A stretch of 9,260 nt of DNA from an uncultured Alistipes sp. (GCA_938014215.1 CALLRW010000019.1:1-9260); one strand, 5' to 3'; counted from the first letter of the stretch, positions 1-7,900 are shown. A program made the numbers and translations. The notes: a model not told the origin generated them from the sequence alone.

Positions 1-1
1 C

Positions 2-280
2 AGAGGGCTGCAGGTCATCGGGCTCTCGGTGGATGACGATCCGCAGGCCTGGCGGAAAGCCCTCACGGAGCACGACCTGGACTATTGCCCGCAGGTGCTG
101 AGTTGCGAATCAGTCAATAGCGACGCGCTCTATTTCCCCGAGCAGGCCGACTTGGCGGATCTGTATCAGGTGACTCAGATCCCGTGTCTGATCCTGATCG
201 ACCGAGATGGCCGTATTGCCGCCCGCTGGCCGCGGATCACTCCGACGGAGGAGGCTCAACTGGAAGAAATGTTACGTTAG
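2..280 (+). CDS. Thioredoxin-fold protein (TlpA/AhpC-TSA-like), C-terminal fragment
   Basis: Partial gene, open at the left window edge; 92 residues are visible before the TAG stop. The fragment reads as the second half of a thioredoxin fold. A beta strand ending in VIGLSVDDD is followed by a helix, and then comes the cis-proline loop QIPCLILIDRDGRI, the classic thioredoxin-family pattern of Ile-Pro before a strand, an acidic turn and a glycine. The active-site CxxC, if present, would lie upstream of the window, so I cannot tell a redox-active protein from an inactive one. In Bacteroidota such domains are usually periplasmic or membrane-anchored thiol-disulfide oxidoreductases. It ends 15 bases before the next gene on the same strand, so the two are probably co-transcribed. 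The family call is fairly secure; the exact role is unknown. Confidence 0.8.
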   Translation, partial: RGLQVIGLSVDDDPQAWRKALTEHDLDYCPQVLSCESVNSDALYFPEQADLADLYQVTQIPCLILIDRDGRIAARWPRITPTEEAQLEEMLR

Positions 281-295
281 TCACGAATTGTACGA

Positions 296-2653
296 ATGAT
301 GAAGACTCCCGAACTTCTCCTTGCCGGGTGCCTGCTGCTGGCGGCACCGTTTGCCCGGGCTCAGGAAGGTGCCGCCTCGGGCACGATTACCGACAGCCAC
401 GGTGAGGCCGTAGCCTATTGCACGGTCAGCCTTCGCCGGACGGCCGATTCGACCGTTGTCACCGGAGTGGTCTCCGACACGCTGGGCCGTTACCGCCTTG
501 CCCCGCTTTCGGAGGAGTCGTGTTTTCTGGAGTTTGCCCACGTCGCCTACGAAACGGCGTCGCGTACCGTGCCCCCGGGAAGGACGGCCTTCGTCTGCGA
601 TGTCGTGCTGCAACCGGCCAACAACCGCATCGACGAGGTGACGGTCCTCTCGCGCTTCGTCGAACGCCGCGCCGGCCGCTATACCGTTTCTCTCGTGGGC
701 AATCCGCTCGCCCGGGACCGGCTGCTGAACGACCTGCTCGTCCTGCTCCCCGGCATGCGTCAGGAACAGAACCGGACCTTCAAGATCAATGGCCGGGAGA
801 TCCGTCAGATCTACATCGACGACCGGCCCGCCACGGCCGACGAACTGAAGGCCCTGCCCGCGGAGAGCGTCAAGACGGTTGAGATCCAGCGTTTCGCCTC
901 GAGCGACCAGGAGATTGCCGCCCGCGGAGCCGTTCTGCGCATTACGCTGCGCCCGCTGGCCGACGGCGGATACCGGGGGACGGCCATGAGCTGGCTCTGC
1001 ATGCGCGACAACGGATTCAGCAATACGGGTTTCCAGTTTCCCCTGACGATGCGCTACGGGCGCTTCAACCTCTACAACCAGCTTTCGTACTCCTATTTCG
1101 AGGAGTTGCACGAATACACCCGTCAGGCGGACTACGACGACGAGGCGCTCGCGATCCGCTCGACGGAGACCGAACGCACCGACCACCATACCTTTACCGA
1201 TCGTCTCAACCTGGTCTGGGAGGTGACCCCGCACCATCGCCTGGGGCTCACCGGGGGCTTCAGCTATGCTTCGAGTGTTCCGGATCTCGTCTCGTCGAGC
1301 CTTCACTATCCGTCGGGATCGTCGCTTCCGGCCGCGGGGAGCAGCTTCGCCTCGCACGGTGAGCTGGACAACCATATCTGGCAGGCAACGGCCTCGTATC
1401 GCTGGCTGCGCGACGAGGAGGGCTCGCAGCTGAAGGCCGATTTCGACTATGTCGACTTCTCCTCCGACAAGCGTTACCGCTACGACGAACAGACGGAGGG
1501 TGCACCGTCGGCGGTCACCACCGAATCGCAGCATCCGCGCAACCGGCTCTTCCTGGCCGAGACCTCCTTCACGGAGGTGTTGAACGAGCGTCTGACGCTG
1601 CAGGCCGGCGGCGAGTACTACTGGCGGGACATCCGACGTCGCACGCTCACGGCCGAAGATGGATCGCCGTCCGGCTTGTCGACGTTCCGCTATCGGGGCA
1701 ACGGGGCGGCTGTTTATGGCGATGCGGAGCTTTCGCTGGATTGGTTCGAACTGGTCGGCGGCGTGCGCATGCAGTGGGATCGTGTCGACCACTTCACGGG
1801 GGGCGATACCCGCTGGCGCCGCCGGGATTATTGGCGGCTGTGCCCCAACGTCAACGCCACCTTCATCCTCGAGCAGGAGCGGGGCACGACCCTCGATCTG
1901 GCCTACACGCGCGACGGCAGCTACATCCCTTACGACATGCTCTCGCCGCTGCGCATCCGCGAGAGCGAGTTCCGCTACACGGTGGGCAATCCGGAACTCA
2001 CGCCGTCGCGGGGCTACGATCTGGATGCGGTGCTGACCCTGCGCGAGCGGTGGACGCTCTCCTATACCTACTCGCGGGGGGAGGACATGATCGAGCGGAT
2101 GACCTTCACGGATCCCGACGATCCGCAGCAGAGCTACGAGCAGCCGGTCAACTGTTCGACGATGGGCAAGCACATGCTGAGCCTCTCCTATGCGGGGCCG
2201 TTGACGAAATGGTGGCGTGTGAACTGGGAGCTCTACGGCACGCGTGGATTCTATCGTTATGCGGGGATCACGCATCGGGTGCAGAGCGGCGGGATCTATC
2301 TGTCGAATTCGCTTCAGTTTGCACCGGGATTCGGCATGACGGTTCAGTTCTCGCTGGAGTCGCCCTACGAGCATCCGGGACGTCGTCACAACGCGATGCA
2401 CAACCTGGGCGCCACGCTCTACAAGTATCTCTGCAAGAACCGCCTCTACCTGAATCTGGAGGCCCGTTGCCTGCTTCAGAACGACAATGTAAACTGGATG
2501 TGGAGTGTATCCGATGGCTACCGCAGCTATCAGCGTCACCGTTCGCGGCGCAGTTTCATCTTTACGGTGGCCTATTTCTTCAACAATTACAAGGGCAAGC
2601 GCGGCATCCAGCGCACCCAGACGCTGCAGACGATCACCAACGAATACCGGTAG
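296..2653 (+). CDS. Outer-membrane beta-barrel protein, TonB-dependent-receptor-like, with carboxypeptidase-regulatory-like domain
   Basis: A complete 785-residue protein. Residues 1-22 look like a Sec signal peptide (a lysine, a leucine/alanine-rich core, then ARA before QE). Residues about 25-108 match the carboxypeptidase regulatory-like fold common at the N-terminus of Bacteroidota receptors (GTITDSHGEAVAYCTVSL, then D.LGRYRL). Residues about 113-218 resemble a TonB-type plug (DEVTVLSR, then LLPGM, NGREIRQIYIDDRP and VKTVEIQRF). The rest is strand-rich with many aromatic residues and alternating polar positions, as in an outer-membrane barrel; length and order fit the OMP_b-brl_3 type rather than SusC. 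No SusD-like partner follows. It does not end in the usual terminal aromatic residue but in a short basic, polar tail after FTVAYFFNNYKGKRG. ATG codons at 296 and 299 are adjacent; either could be the start, and no Shine-Dalgarno site decides. Substrate unknown. Closeness to the upstream thioredoxin-fold gene suggests an operon. Confidence 0.85.
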   Translation: MMKTPELLLAGCLLLAAPFARAQEGAASGTITDSHGEAVAYCTVSLRRTADSTVVTGVVSDTLGRYRLAPLSEESCFLEFAHVAYETASRTVPPGRTAFVCDVVLQPANNRIDEVTVLSRFVERRAGRYTVSLVGNPLARDRLLNDLLVLLPGMRQEQNRTFKINGREIRQIYIDDRPATADELKALPAESVKTVEIQRFASSDQEIAARGAVLRITLRPLADGGYRGTAMSWLCMRDNGFSNTGFQFPLTMRYGRFNLYNQLSYSYFEELHEYTRQADYDDEALAIRSTETERTDHHTFTDRLNLVWEVTPHHRLGLTGGFSYASSVPDLVSSSLHYPSGSSLPAAGSSFASHGELDNHIWQATASYRWLRDEEGSQLKADFDYVDFSSDKRYRYDEQTEGAPSAVTTESQHPRNRLFLAETSFTEVLNERLTLQAGGEYYWRDIRRRTLTAEDGSPSGLSTFRYRGNGAAVYGDAELSLDWFELVGGVRMQWDRVDHFTGGDTRWRRRDYWRLCPNVNATFILEQERGTTLDLAYTRDGSYIPYDMLSPLRIRESEFRYTVGNPELTPSRGYDLDAVLTLRERWTLSYTYSRGEDMIERMTFTDPDDPQQSYEQPVNCSTMGKHMLSLSYAGPLTKWWRVNWELYGTRGFYRYAGITHRVQSGGIYLSNSLQFAPGFGMTVQFSLESPYEHPGRRHNAMHNLGATLYKYLCKNRLYLNLEARCLLQNDNVNWMWSVSDGYRSYQRHRSRRSFIFTVAYFFNNYKGKRGIQRTQTLQTITNEYR

Positions 2654-2743
2654 GGGAGACGATCGGAAATCCCGGGAGGTGCCGTCTGCGAGTCGGGTTT
2701 CAGGCGTGCGGCTCGATGTTGTCCTTTCCACAGCTTGGGCCAC

Positions 2744-2770
2744 GGATCGTCTGCTTTTGATCCCTTTTTC
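2744..2770 (+). terminator. Possible weak intrinsic terminator after the barrel-protein gene
   Basis: Stem GGATC (2744-2748) pairs with GATCC (2759-2763) across a 10-base loop and is followed by CTTTTTC. The stem is only five pairs, so this is a weak candidate. It lies about 90 bases past the barrel-protein stop codon, where a terminator would be expected. Confidence 0.3.
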
Positions 2771-2784
2771 TGCGTTTTGAATCC
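2751..2784. repeat. Imperfect tandem repeat of about 13-15 bases
   Basis: CTGCTTTTGATCC (2751-2763) recurs as CTGCGTTTTGAATCC (2770-2784); the second copy has two single-base insertions. The copies start 19 bases apart. The first overlaps the candidate terminator. It could be duplication debris or a paired protein-binding site; nothing in the sequence decides. Confidence 0.4.
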
Positions 2785-2789
2785 AATAA

Positions 2790-2820
2790 GAACCAGGTGG
2801 ATGCACAATTTACCGGGTTC
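2790..2820. terminator. Inverted repeat between convergent genes, possible terminator
   Basis: GAACCAGGT (2790-2798) pairs with ACCGGGTTC (2812-2820), a nine-base stem with one mismatch and a 13-base loop. It lies between the plus-strand barrel gene and the minus-strand sigma gene, which converge here. Read on the minus strand the stem is followed by TTATT, which is only a poor U-tract. It may serve either direction, or be a transcript-end stabilising hairpin. Confidence 0.3.
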
Positions 2821-2926
2821 TTCGACTCTCTTTGCCCGCTGTTGGCGGAGACCGCCAGGGCCGGCCTGCGGAATTGGCTCACGAGAAATCCGTGGCTAAA
2901 CCGTCATCCCGTCAGGTCGTCTCTTT

Positions 2927-3508
2927 TTATTTGTCCAGGAAATGGGGAAATAACAGAATGGCTACGGGAAGATAATCGCCGAGATCCTCTCTCAGGAGTT
3001 TCAGGCAGCGTTGAATTTCACGGGTGACCTTCCGAACCGAGATGCCATAACGTTGAGCAATCTCCTGATAGGTCTGATTCTCGAACCGGTTTGCGATGAA
3101 TATCTGGGCCGAGAGTTCCGGCATTTCGGCCAATCGCCGATGAAAAATCTCCTCGACCTCGCTGCGGAAGAGAAACTTGGCCAAGTCACACTCCTCGAGA
3201 GCGGCCAGATTCTCCCGGATGCTGCGCATCTCGAGTTGATAGATCTGCTGATGGGTCAACAGATGCTGCTGCCGCGTGCGCAGGGCATCGATGCATTTAT
3301 GCCGGACCATGCCGAGGATGTAGGCGGGAATATTTTCGGTCACAGGAACAATCTCTTCCCGTTTTTCCCAGAAGTGCATGAAACAGTCCGTAACCAGGTC
3401 TTCAGCGGCGGAGCGGTCCCGAAGATAGGAGCAGGCTATGAGTATGAAGCGGGGCTTGTAGGCTCCATACAACCTGTCGAACTCACACATCTCCATTCGC
3501 TGAATCAT
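2927..3508 (-). CDS. ECF sigma factor (sigma-70 family), Bacteroidota type
   Basis: A 193-residue alternative sigma factor that would direct core RNA polymerase to target promoters. Region 2 covers about residues 15-78: helix YKPRFILIACSYLRDRSAAEDL, then VTDCFMHFWEKREEI, and PAYILGMVRHKCIDALR, which are hallmarks of the Bacteroidota sigma-70 family. Region 4 covers about 118-175, with LAEMPELSAQIFIANRFENQ and the helix-turn-helix TYQEIAQRYGISVRKVTREI that would read the -35 element. There is no sigma-3 domain, as expected for ECF factors. The hydrophobic tail (YLPVAILLFPHFL) is common in this group. The ATG at 3508 is taken as the start because it is the longest frame and lies about 30 bases from a good promoter box; in-frame ATGs at residues 5 and 7 are alternatives. 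The gene diverges from the anti-sigma gene at 3756, its presumed partner. Target is probably the susC-like operon; this is inferred. Confidence 0.93.
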   Translation of the reverse strand: MIQRMEMCEFDRLYGAYKPRFILIACSYLRDRSAAEDLVTDCFMHFWEKREEIVPVTENIPAYILGMVRHKCIDALRTRQQHLLTHQQIYQLEMRSIRENLAALEECDLAKFLFRSEVEEIFHRRLAEMPELSAQIFIANRFENQTYQEIAQRYGISVRKVTREIQRCLKLLREDLGDYLPVAILLFPHFLDK

Positions 3509-3537
3509 TCTTGTCCGGAAAGTTGATTTTCAAAATC

Positions 3538-3545
3538 CAAAGTTA
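3538..3545 (-). promoter_or_regulatory. Bacteroides-type -7 promoter box for the sigma gene
   Basis: Read on the minus strand this is TAACTTTG, a perfect match to the Bacteroides housekeeping -7 consensus TAnnTTTG. It sits 29 bases before the sigma-factor start codon, leaving a short leader. About 16-20 bases upstream is a run of T (minus strand, about 3559-3566) but no exact TTTG -33 box. This implies the sigma gene is transcribed by the main sigma factor. Confidence 0.5.
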
Positions 3546-3621
3546 AGATTTTTTCGAGAAAAAAACGGAATCTCTTCTGTTAATTATGTAATATATTGCT
3601 ATTCAGTATGTTGTGTTCTGA

Positions 3622-3651
3622 AAATATTTGCTGAATTTAATAAAAATATTT
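3622..3651. repeat. Paired AAATATTT palindromes, 22-base spacing
   Basis: The 8-base palindrome AAATATTT occurs at 3622-3629 and again at 3644-3651. Counting the preceding A, nine bases are repeated. The 22-base period is close to two turns of the DNA helix, so both copies would face the same side. They lie in the divergent control region between the sigma and anti-sigma genes. In such AT-rich DNA chance occurrence is possible. Confidence 0.4.
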
Positions 3652-3656
3652 ATTTG
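3627..3656 (+). promoter_or_regulatory. Tentative -33/-7 promoter for the anti-sigma gene
   Basis: TTTG (3627-3630) is followed after 18 bases by TTTATTTG (3649-3656), which differs from the Bacteroides -7 consensus TAnnTTTG at one fixed position. The start of transcription would fall near 3662, giving a leader of about 95 bases before the ATG at 3756. No exact TAnnTTTG is seen on the plus strand here, so this is only the best candidate. Confidence 0.28.
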
Positions 3657-3755
3657 TCGACGATGCCGGAAAATAGGGGTAAGGATTGTTTCCGCCACTC
3701 GACTATATAATAGAACAGCAGATAAAATTCATCCATTTATTACGATTGACTGTAC

Positions 3756-4706
3756 ATGGAACAGGAACTTTTATTCAGATATTTTCGGGGCGAAACCTCT
3801 CAGGAGGAGGAAGAACGCATCCTCTCCTGGGTGGAAGCCTCTCCGGAAAACCGGGCGGAATTCCGGAAAGCACACCTTCTTTTCGCGGGGCTGGCTCTTT
3901 ATGCACCGGCTCCAGCTTCGGACACTGCAAGTCCGAAGCCACGTCGCACCCTTCTCCGGATTGCACGATATGTGGTTCGTACGGCGGCTGCGGTGATCGT
4001 GGCAGTCGGAGCCGCCTACCTGGGAAAGGTTGTCTACCATCACTCGCTGACAGCGCGTGAGATGTCTGTATCCGTACCGGCCGGGCAGCGGATGCAGGTG
4101 ACCCTGGCGGATGGAACCCATGTACAGCTCAATGCCGGAACGACCCTTGAATATCCGGTAGTCTTTTCCAGCAAATCACGACGGGTCAAACTCTCGGGTG
4201 AGGCTTTGTTCGAGGTGACGCACGATCCGACGCACCCGTTCATCGTGGAGACCTTCGCAACGAAGATCCAGGTGCTGGGTACGAAATTCAACGTGCTGGC
4301 CGATTCCGGGAACGGGCTGTTCTCGACCACGCTGGTCGAGGGGCGGGTCAAGGTGACCAGCCGCAAGGACCCGGCCGAATCCATCATCCTGCAGCCGAAC
4401 GACCGCGTTGTCCTGGAGCATGGCCGGCTTTACAAGGAGCGTGTCTCCGATTTCGACGATTTGTGCTGGACGGAAGGTCTGATCCATCTCAGAAAGATGC
4501 CGTTCGACGAGTTGATGGCCATCTTCGAACGCGCTTTCGATGTCCGGATTGAGATCGAGCGGGAGACCCTGCCGCAGATCAACGTGATGAGCGGAGAGGT
4601 GCGTATCTCGGACGGGGTGGATTATGCCCTGCACGTGGTCCAGCTCGTATCCACTGGGTTTACCTATACGCGTGATGAAAAGTCGAATGTGATTGTGATA
4701 CGATAA
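3756..4706 (+). CDS. FecR-family anti-sigma factor, inner-membrane signal relay
   Basis: A 316-residue protein that should hold and control the neighbouring ECF sigma factor. Residues 1-65 form a cytoplasmic, acidic, helical segment (RYFRGETSQEEEERILSWVE, then ENRAEFRKAH), the sigma-binding part in this family. Residues about 67-90 are one membrane span (RTAAAVIVAVGAAYLG). Residues about 105-200 are the periplasmic FecR domain: VPAGQRMQVTLADGTHVQLN, LSGEALFEVTHDPTHPFIV and IQVLGTKFNV are all standard family motifs. Residues about 237-316 (CWTEGLIHLRKMPFDELM to the end) match the DUF4974-type C-terminal domain that receives the signal from the transporter. The length is typical. The ATG at 3756 keeps the full cytoplasmic domain. 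The gene points away from its sigma factor and towards susC, 200 bases downstream. The family is certain; the pairing with both neighbours is inferred from context. Confidence 0.93.
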   Translation: MEQELLFRYFRGETSQEEEERILSWVEASPENRAEFRKAHLLFAGLALYAPAPASDTASPKPRRTLLRIARYVVRTAAAVIVAVGAAYLGKVVYHHSLTAREMSVSVPAGQRMQVTLADGTHVQLNAGTTLEYPVVFSSKSRRVKLSGEALFEVTHDPTHPFIVETFATKIQVLGTKFNVLADSGNGLFSTTLVEGRVKVTSRKDPAESIILQPNDRVVLEHGRLYKERVSDFDDLCWTEGLIHLRKMPFDELMAIFERAFDVRIEIERETLPQINVMSGEVRISDGVDYALHVVQLVSTGFTYTRDEKSNVIVIR

Positions 4707-4717
4707 TGTGATTGTGA
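4686..4717. repeat. 13-base perfect direct repeat across the anti-sigma stop codon
   Basis: AATGTGATTGTGA occurs at 4686-4698 and again at 4705-4717, period 19. The TAA stop (4704-4706) lies at the junction, so the first copy encodes the last residues (NVIVI) and the second lies just outside the gene. It looks like a local duplication, or a pair of binding sites at the edge of the susC control region. Confidence 0.6.
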
Positions 4718-4788
4718 ATTCGGCAACGATTTATCCGGATTGTGCCTTTAAAATTTAAAAAGAGATGCCTATGAGAAAATAAGTCAAT

Positions 4789-4857
4789 ATGAATTTCCAG
4801 ACTGTTATCCAACGAAAAAGGCCTGCAGATTTGGAGGAATCCGCAGACCGCAGATAA
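4789..4857 (+). other. Possible 22-codon micro-ORF in the susC leader
   Basis: An ATG at 4789 opens a frame of 22 codons that ends at TAA 4855-4857, 49 bases before the susC start. The peptide begins MNFQTVIQRK and ends ESADRR; it is polar and charged, with no membrane or signal character. No ribosome site is visible. A chance frame of this length is common, so I list it mainly because the leader hairpin falls inside it. Confidence 0.2.
4823..4846 (+). promoter_or_regulatory. Leader hairpin upstream of susC
   Basis: CTGCAGATT (4823-4831) pairs with AATCCGCAG (4838-4846): eight of nine pairs, one A-C mismatch, loop TGGAGG. No T-run follows, so it is not an intrinsic terminator. It ends 60 bases before the susC ATG and could affect transcript stability or translation, or be the two half-sites of a DNA-binding protein. 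Folding is direct from sequence; function is open. Confidence 0.35.
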
Positions 4858-4906
4858 TAGTCAGCCTAAAACTTAAGTAACCTATTATCCTTAATTCTAC
4901 AAAAGT

Positions 4907-7900
4907 ATGGAAAAAACAGGATTCGCCCAAAAAAACGGAAGACTGTTTCGACTTGCCTTACTTGTTTGCCTGAGCTGTGCCCTATTTACGGCCAAGGCCC
5001 AGACTGCCCGTATCACGCTGAATCTGCAAAATGCGACCCTGGAGCAGGCGATGGACAAGATCAAGGCGCAGACACGGTATCTTTTCATCAATCGGGATGT
5101 GGAAGATCTGGAGAGCCGCAAGGTGAGTATCAATGTCTCGAATGAATTAATCACCCAGGTTCTGGATCAACTGTTCGCACCGTTCGACATCGGTTACGAT
5201 ATCGACGGACGCAGCATCTTCATTTATAAGCAACAGGCCGCGGCGGCACGGCCGGTGCCGGTCTCTGGCCGCGTGACCGATGCCAAGGGGCAGCCGATTA
5301 TCGGTGCTTCGGTGATCGTGCGGGGCACCACGCTGGGTGTCTCGACCGATGTCGATGGTCGCTTTTCGCTGGAGGTGCCCGCCCCGGCGGCCTCGCAGAC
5401 CCTCGAGGTGAGCTATCTGGGCTGTGAGACGGTCTCGGTTCCGGTCGGCTCGCGCACGTCGTTCGCGGTGACGCTCCGCGAATCGGCCTCGGAAATTGAA
5501 TCGGTCGTGGTGACGGCCCTTGGTATCAAGCGTCAGGAGAAGGCCCTCTCGTACAATGTCCAACAGGTCGAGGCTTCGGACATCACGCTGGTCAAGGATG
5601 CGAACTTCATGAATTCGCTCTCGGGCAAGGTGGCCGGTGTGACGATCAACGCCTCGTCGTCTGGTGTGGGCGGCGCCACGAAGGTCGTTCTGCGCGGTAA
5701 CAAGTCCATCTCGCAGTCGTCGAACGCCCTGTATGTCATCGATGGTATTCCGATGTACAACTTCGGCGGCGGAGGCGGCACGGAGTTCGATTCGCGCGGT
5801 GCTACGGAGTCGATCGCCGACATCAACCCGGAGGATATCGAGTCGATCTCGGTGCTGACGGGCGCTGCGGCTGCGGCCCTGTACGGTTCGGAGGCGGCGA
5901 ACGGTGCGGTGATGATCACGACGAAAAAGGGACAGGCCGGGGCCTTGAAGGTGACGCTTTCGAGCAACACGGAGTTTCTGAACCCTTTCGTACAGCCGGA
6001 GTTCCAGAACCGCTACGGCACGGGACTGAACGGCCAGCGGAGCGGCTCGAACATCTACAGCTGGGGTGAGCGGCTGAATGCGGCCTCGCGCTACGGCTAT
6101 ACGCCGGACGACTTCTTCGAGACGGGTCATGTCTATACGAACGCCTTCACGCTCTCGGGCGGTACGGACAAGAACCAGACCTACTTTTCGGCCGCGGCGG
6201 TCAATTCGGACGGTATCATTCCGAACAACGAGTACGACCGTTACAACTTCACGTTCCGCAACACGACCTATTTTCTGAAGGACAAGCTCCGGTTGGACGC
6301 CTCGGCGAGCTACATCTACCAGCAGGACCAGAACATGACCAACCAGGGTGTCTACTCGAACCCGCTGGTTTCGGCCTACCTCTTCCCTCGGGGCGAGAAC
6401 TTCGACCTCTACCGCCGTTTCGAACGCTACAACGAGGGCACGAAGCTCATGGAGCAGTTCTGGTCGTCGGACATGGAGGGCGGTGACCTGCGCATGCAGA
6501 ACCCCTACTGGATCGCCTACCGCAACCTGCGCAACACGGACAAGAAGCGCTACATGCTCTCGTTTTCGGCCTCGTACGACATTCTGCCGTGGCTGAACGT
6601 TACGGGCCGCGTGCGGATCGACAACATGAACTCGCTCTACACGCAGAAGCTCTACGCCTCGTCGAACACCACGATTACGGACGGCGGTAAGAACGGCCAC
6701 TACACCGAGGCGCGGACCTACGATTCGCAGACCTACGGCGACGTGATGGTCAACGTAAACAAGACGTTCGGCGACGACTGGTCGCTGCAGACCAACCTCG
6801 GTACCTCGATCAACAACGTCAAGAGCGACGAGCTTTCGTACCGGGGTCCGATCCAGGAGAACGGCCTGCCGAACGTCTTCAACGTCTTCGACCTGGACGA
6901 CACGAAGAAGCGGGCCGAGAAGACGGGGTGGCACGACCAGACGCAGTCGCTCTTCGCCTCGGTGGAGGTAGGGTGGAAGCAGATGCTCTACCTCACGGTG
7001 ACGGGCCGCAACGACTGGGCCTCGCAGATCGCCGGCTCCTCCTCCTCGTCGTTCTTCTACCCGTCGGTCGGCCTGTCGTGGGTTCCCACGTCGCTGTGGG
7101 ATACGGGCGAGGCCCTGAGTTACCTGAAGATCCGCGGCTCGATCGCCTCGGTGGGTATGCCCTTCCCGCGCTACCTGACCATCCCGACCTACGAGTACGA
7201 CGCCACGAACCGGGTCTGGAAGGACAAGACGCACTATCCGATCGGGGACCTGAAGCCCGAGCGGACGACGACCTACGAGGTGGGCGTGGACGCGCGGTTG
7301 TGGCGCCATATCAACCTTTCGGCATCGTGGTACCAGGCCGATACGAAGAACCAGACGTTCGACCCCTCGCTGCCGCCTTCGTCCTCCTATACGACGATCT
7401 ACCTGCAGACGGGCCACGTCCGCAATACGGGTGTCGAGCTTTCGGCGGGGTATGACAACACGTGGCGGGATTTCCGCTGGGCGACGAACTTCACCTATTC
7501 GTGGAACCGCAACGAAATCATCGAACTGGCGGCCAATGCCGTGAATCCCATCACGGGGGAACCGCTGAATCTCGAGAAACTCGACATCAAGGGTCTTGGC
7601 AAGGCGAAGTACATCCTCAAGGAGGGCGGCACGCTGGGCGACCTCTATACGACGTCGAATCTGCGCTTCAACGACAACGGCTACATTGAGGTGGACAAGA
7701 GCGGCAACCTGCTGCTGACGGACGAGGGGGATGACATCTACCTGGGTTCGGTCTTCCCGGACCACACGCTGGCGTGGCGCAACGACTTTTCGTGGAAGGG
7801 TGTGAATCTCGGCGTGTTGTTTACGGGACGCATCGGCGGCATCTGCTACTCGGCGACGCAGGCCAACCTCGACCTGTACGGTGTTTCGGAGGCCTCGGCC

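Noticed and set aside
296..340. Lipobox-like LAGC at residues 9-12 of the barrel protein
   Set aside because: The hydrophobic stretch before this Cys is too short, the hydrophobic core continues past it to a good ARA cleavage site, and barrel proteins of this kind are not lipoproteins.
1741..2760. 339-codon plus-strand frame overlapping the end of the barrel gene
   Set aside because: It is out of frame within a well-supported gene, and its translation shows no recognisable domain or signal peptide.
281..2806. 841-codon open frame on the minus strand
   Set aside because: It is in codon register with and opposite to a clear outer-membrane protein gene. The translation is rich in Arg, Val, Ala and Gly with no domain pattern, as expected from antisense of GC-rich genes that avoid TTA, CTA and TCA.
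2843..2857. Six-pair perfect stem TGGCGG/CCGCCA as a terminator
   Set aside because: No T-run follows on either strand, so an intrinsic terminator is not supported; it is kept only as part of the observation on the convergent gap.
2797..3027. 76-codon plus-strand frame between the convergent genes
   Set aside because: It runs into the 3' end of the sigma gene on the other strand, has no visible promoter or ribosome site, and resembles no family.
3011..3526. 171-codon plus-strand frame opposite the sigma gene
   Set aside because: The minus-strand product is an unmistakable ECF sigma factor; the plus-strand translation has no family features.
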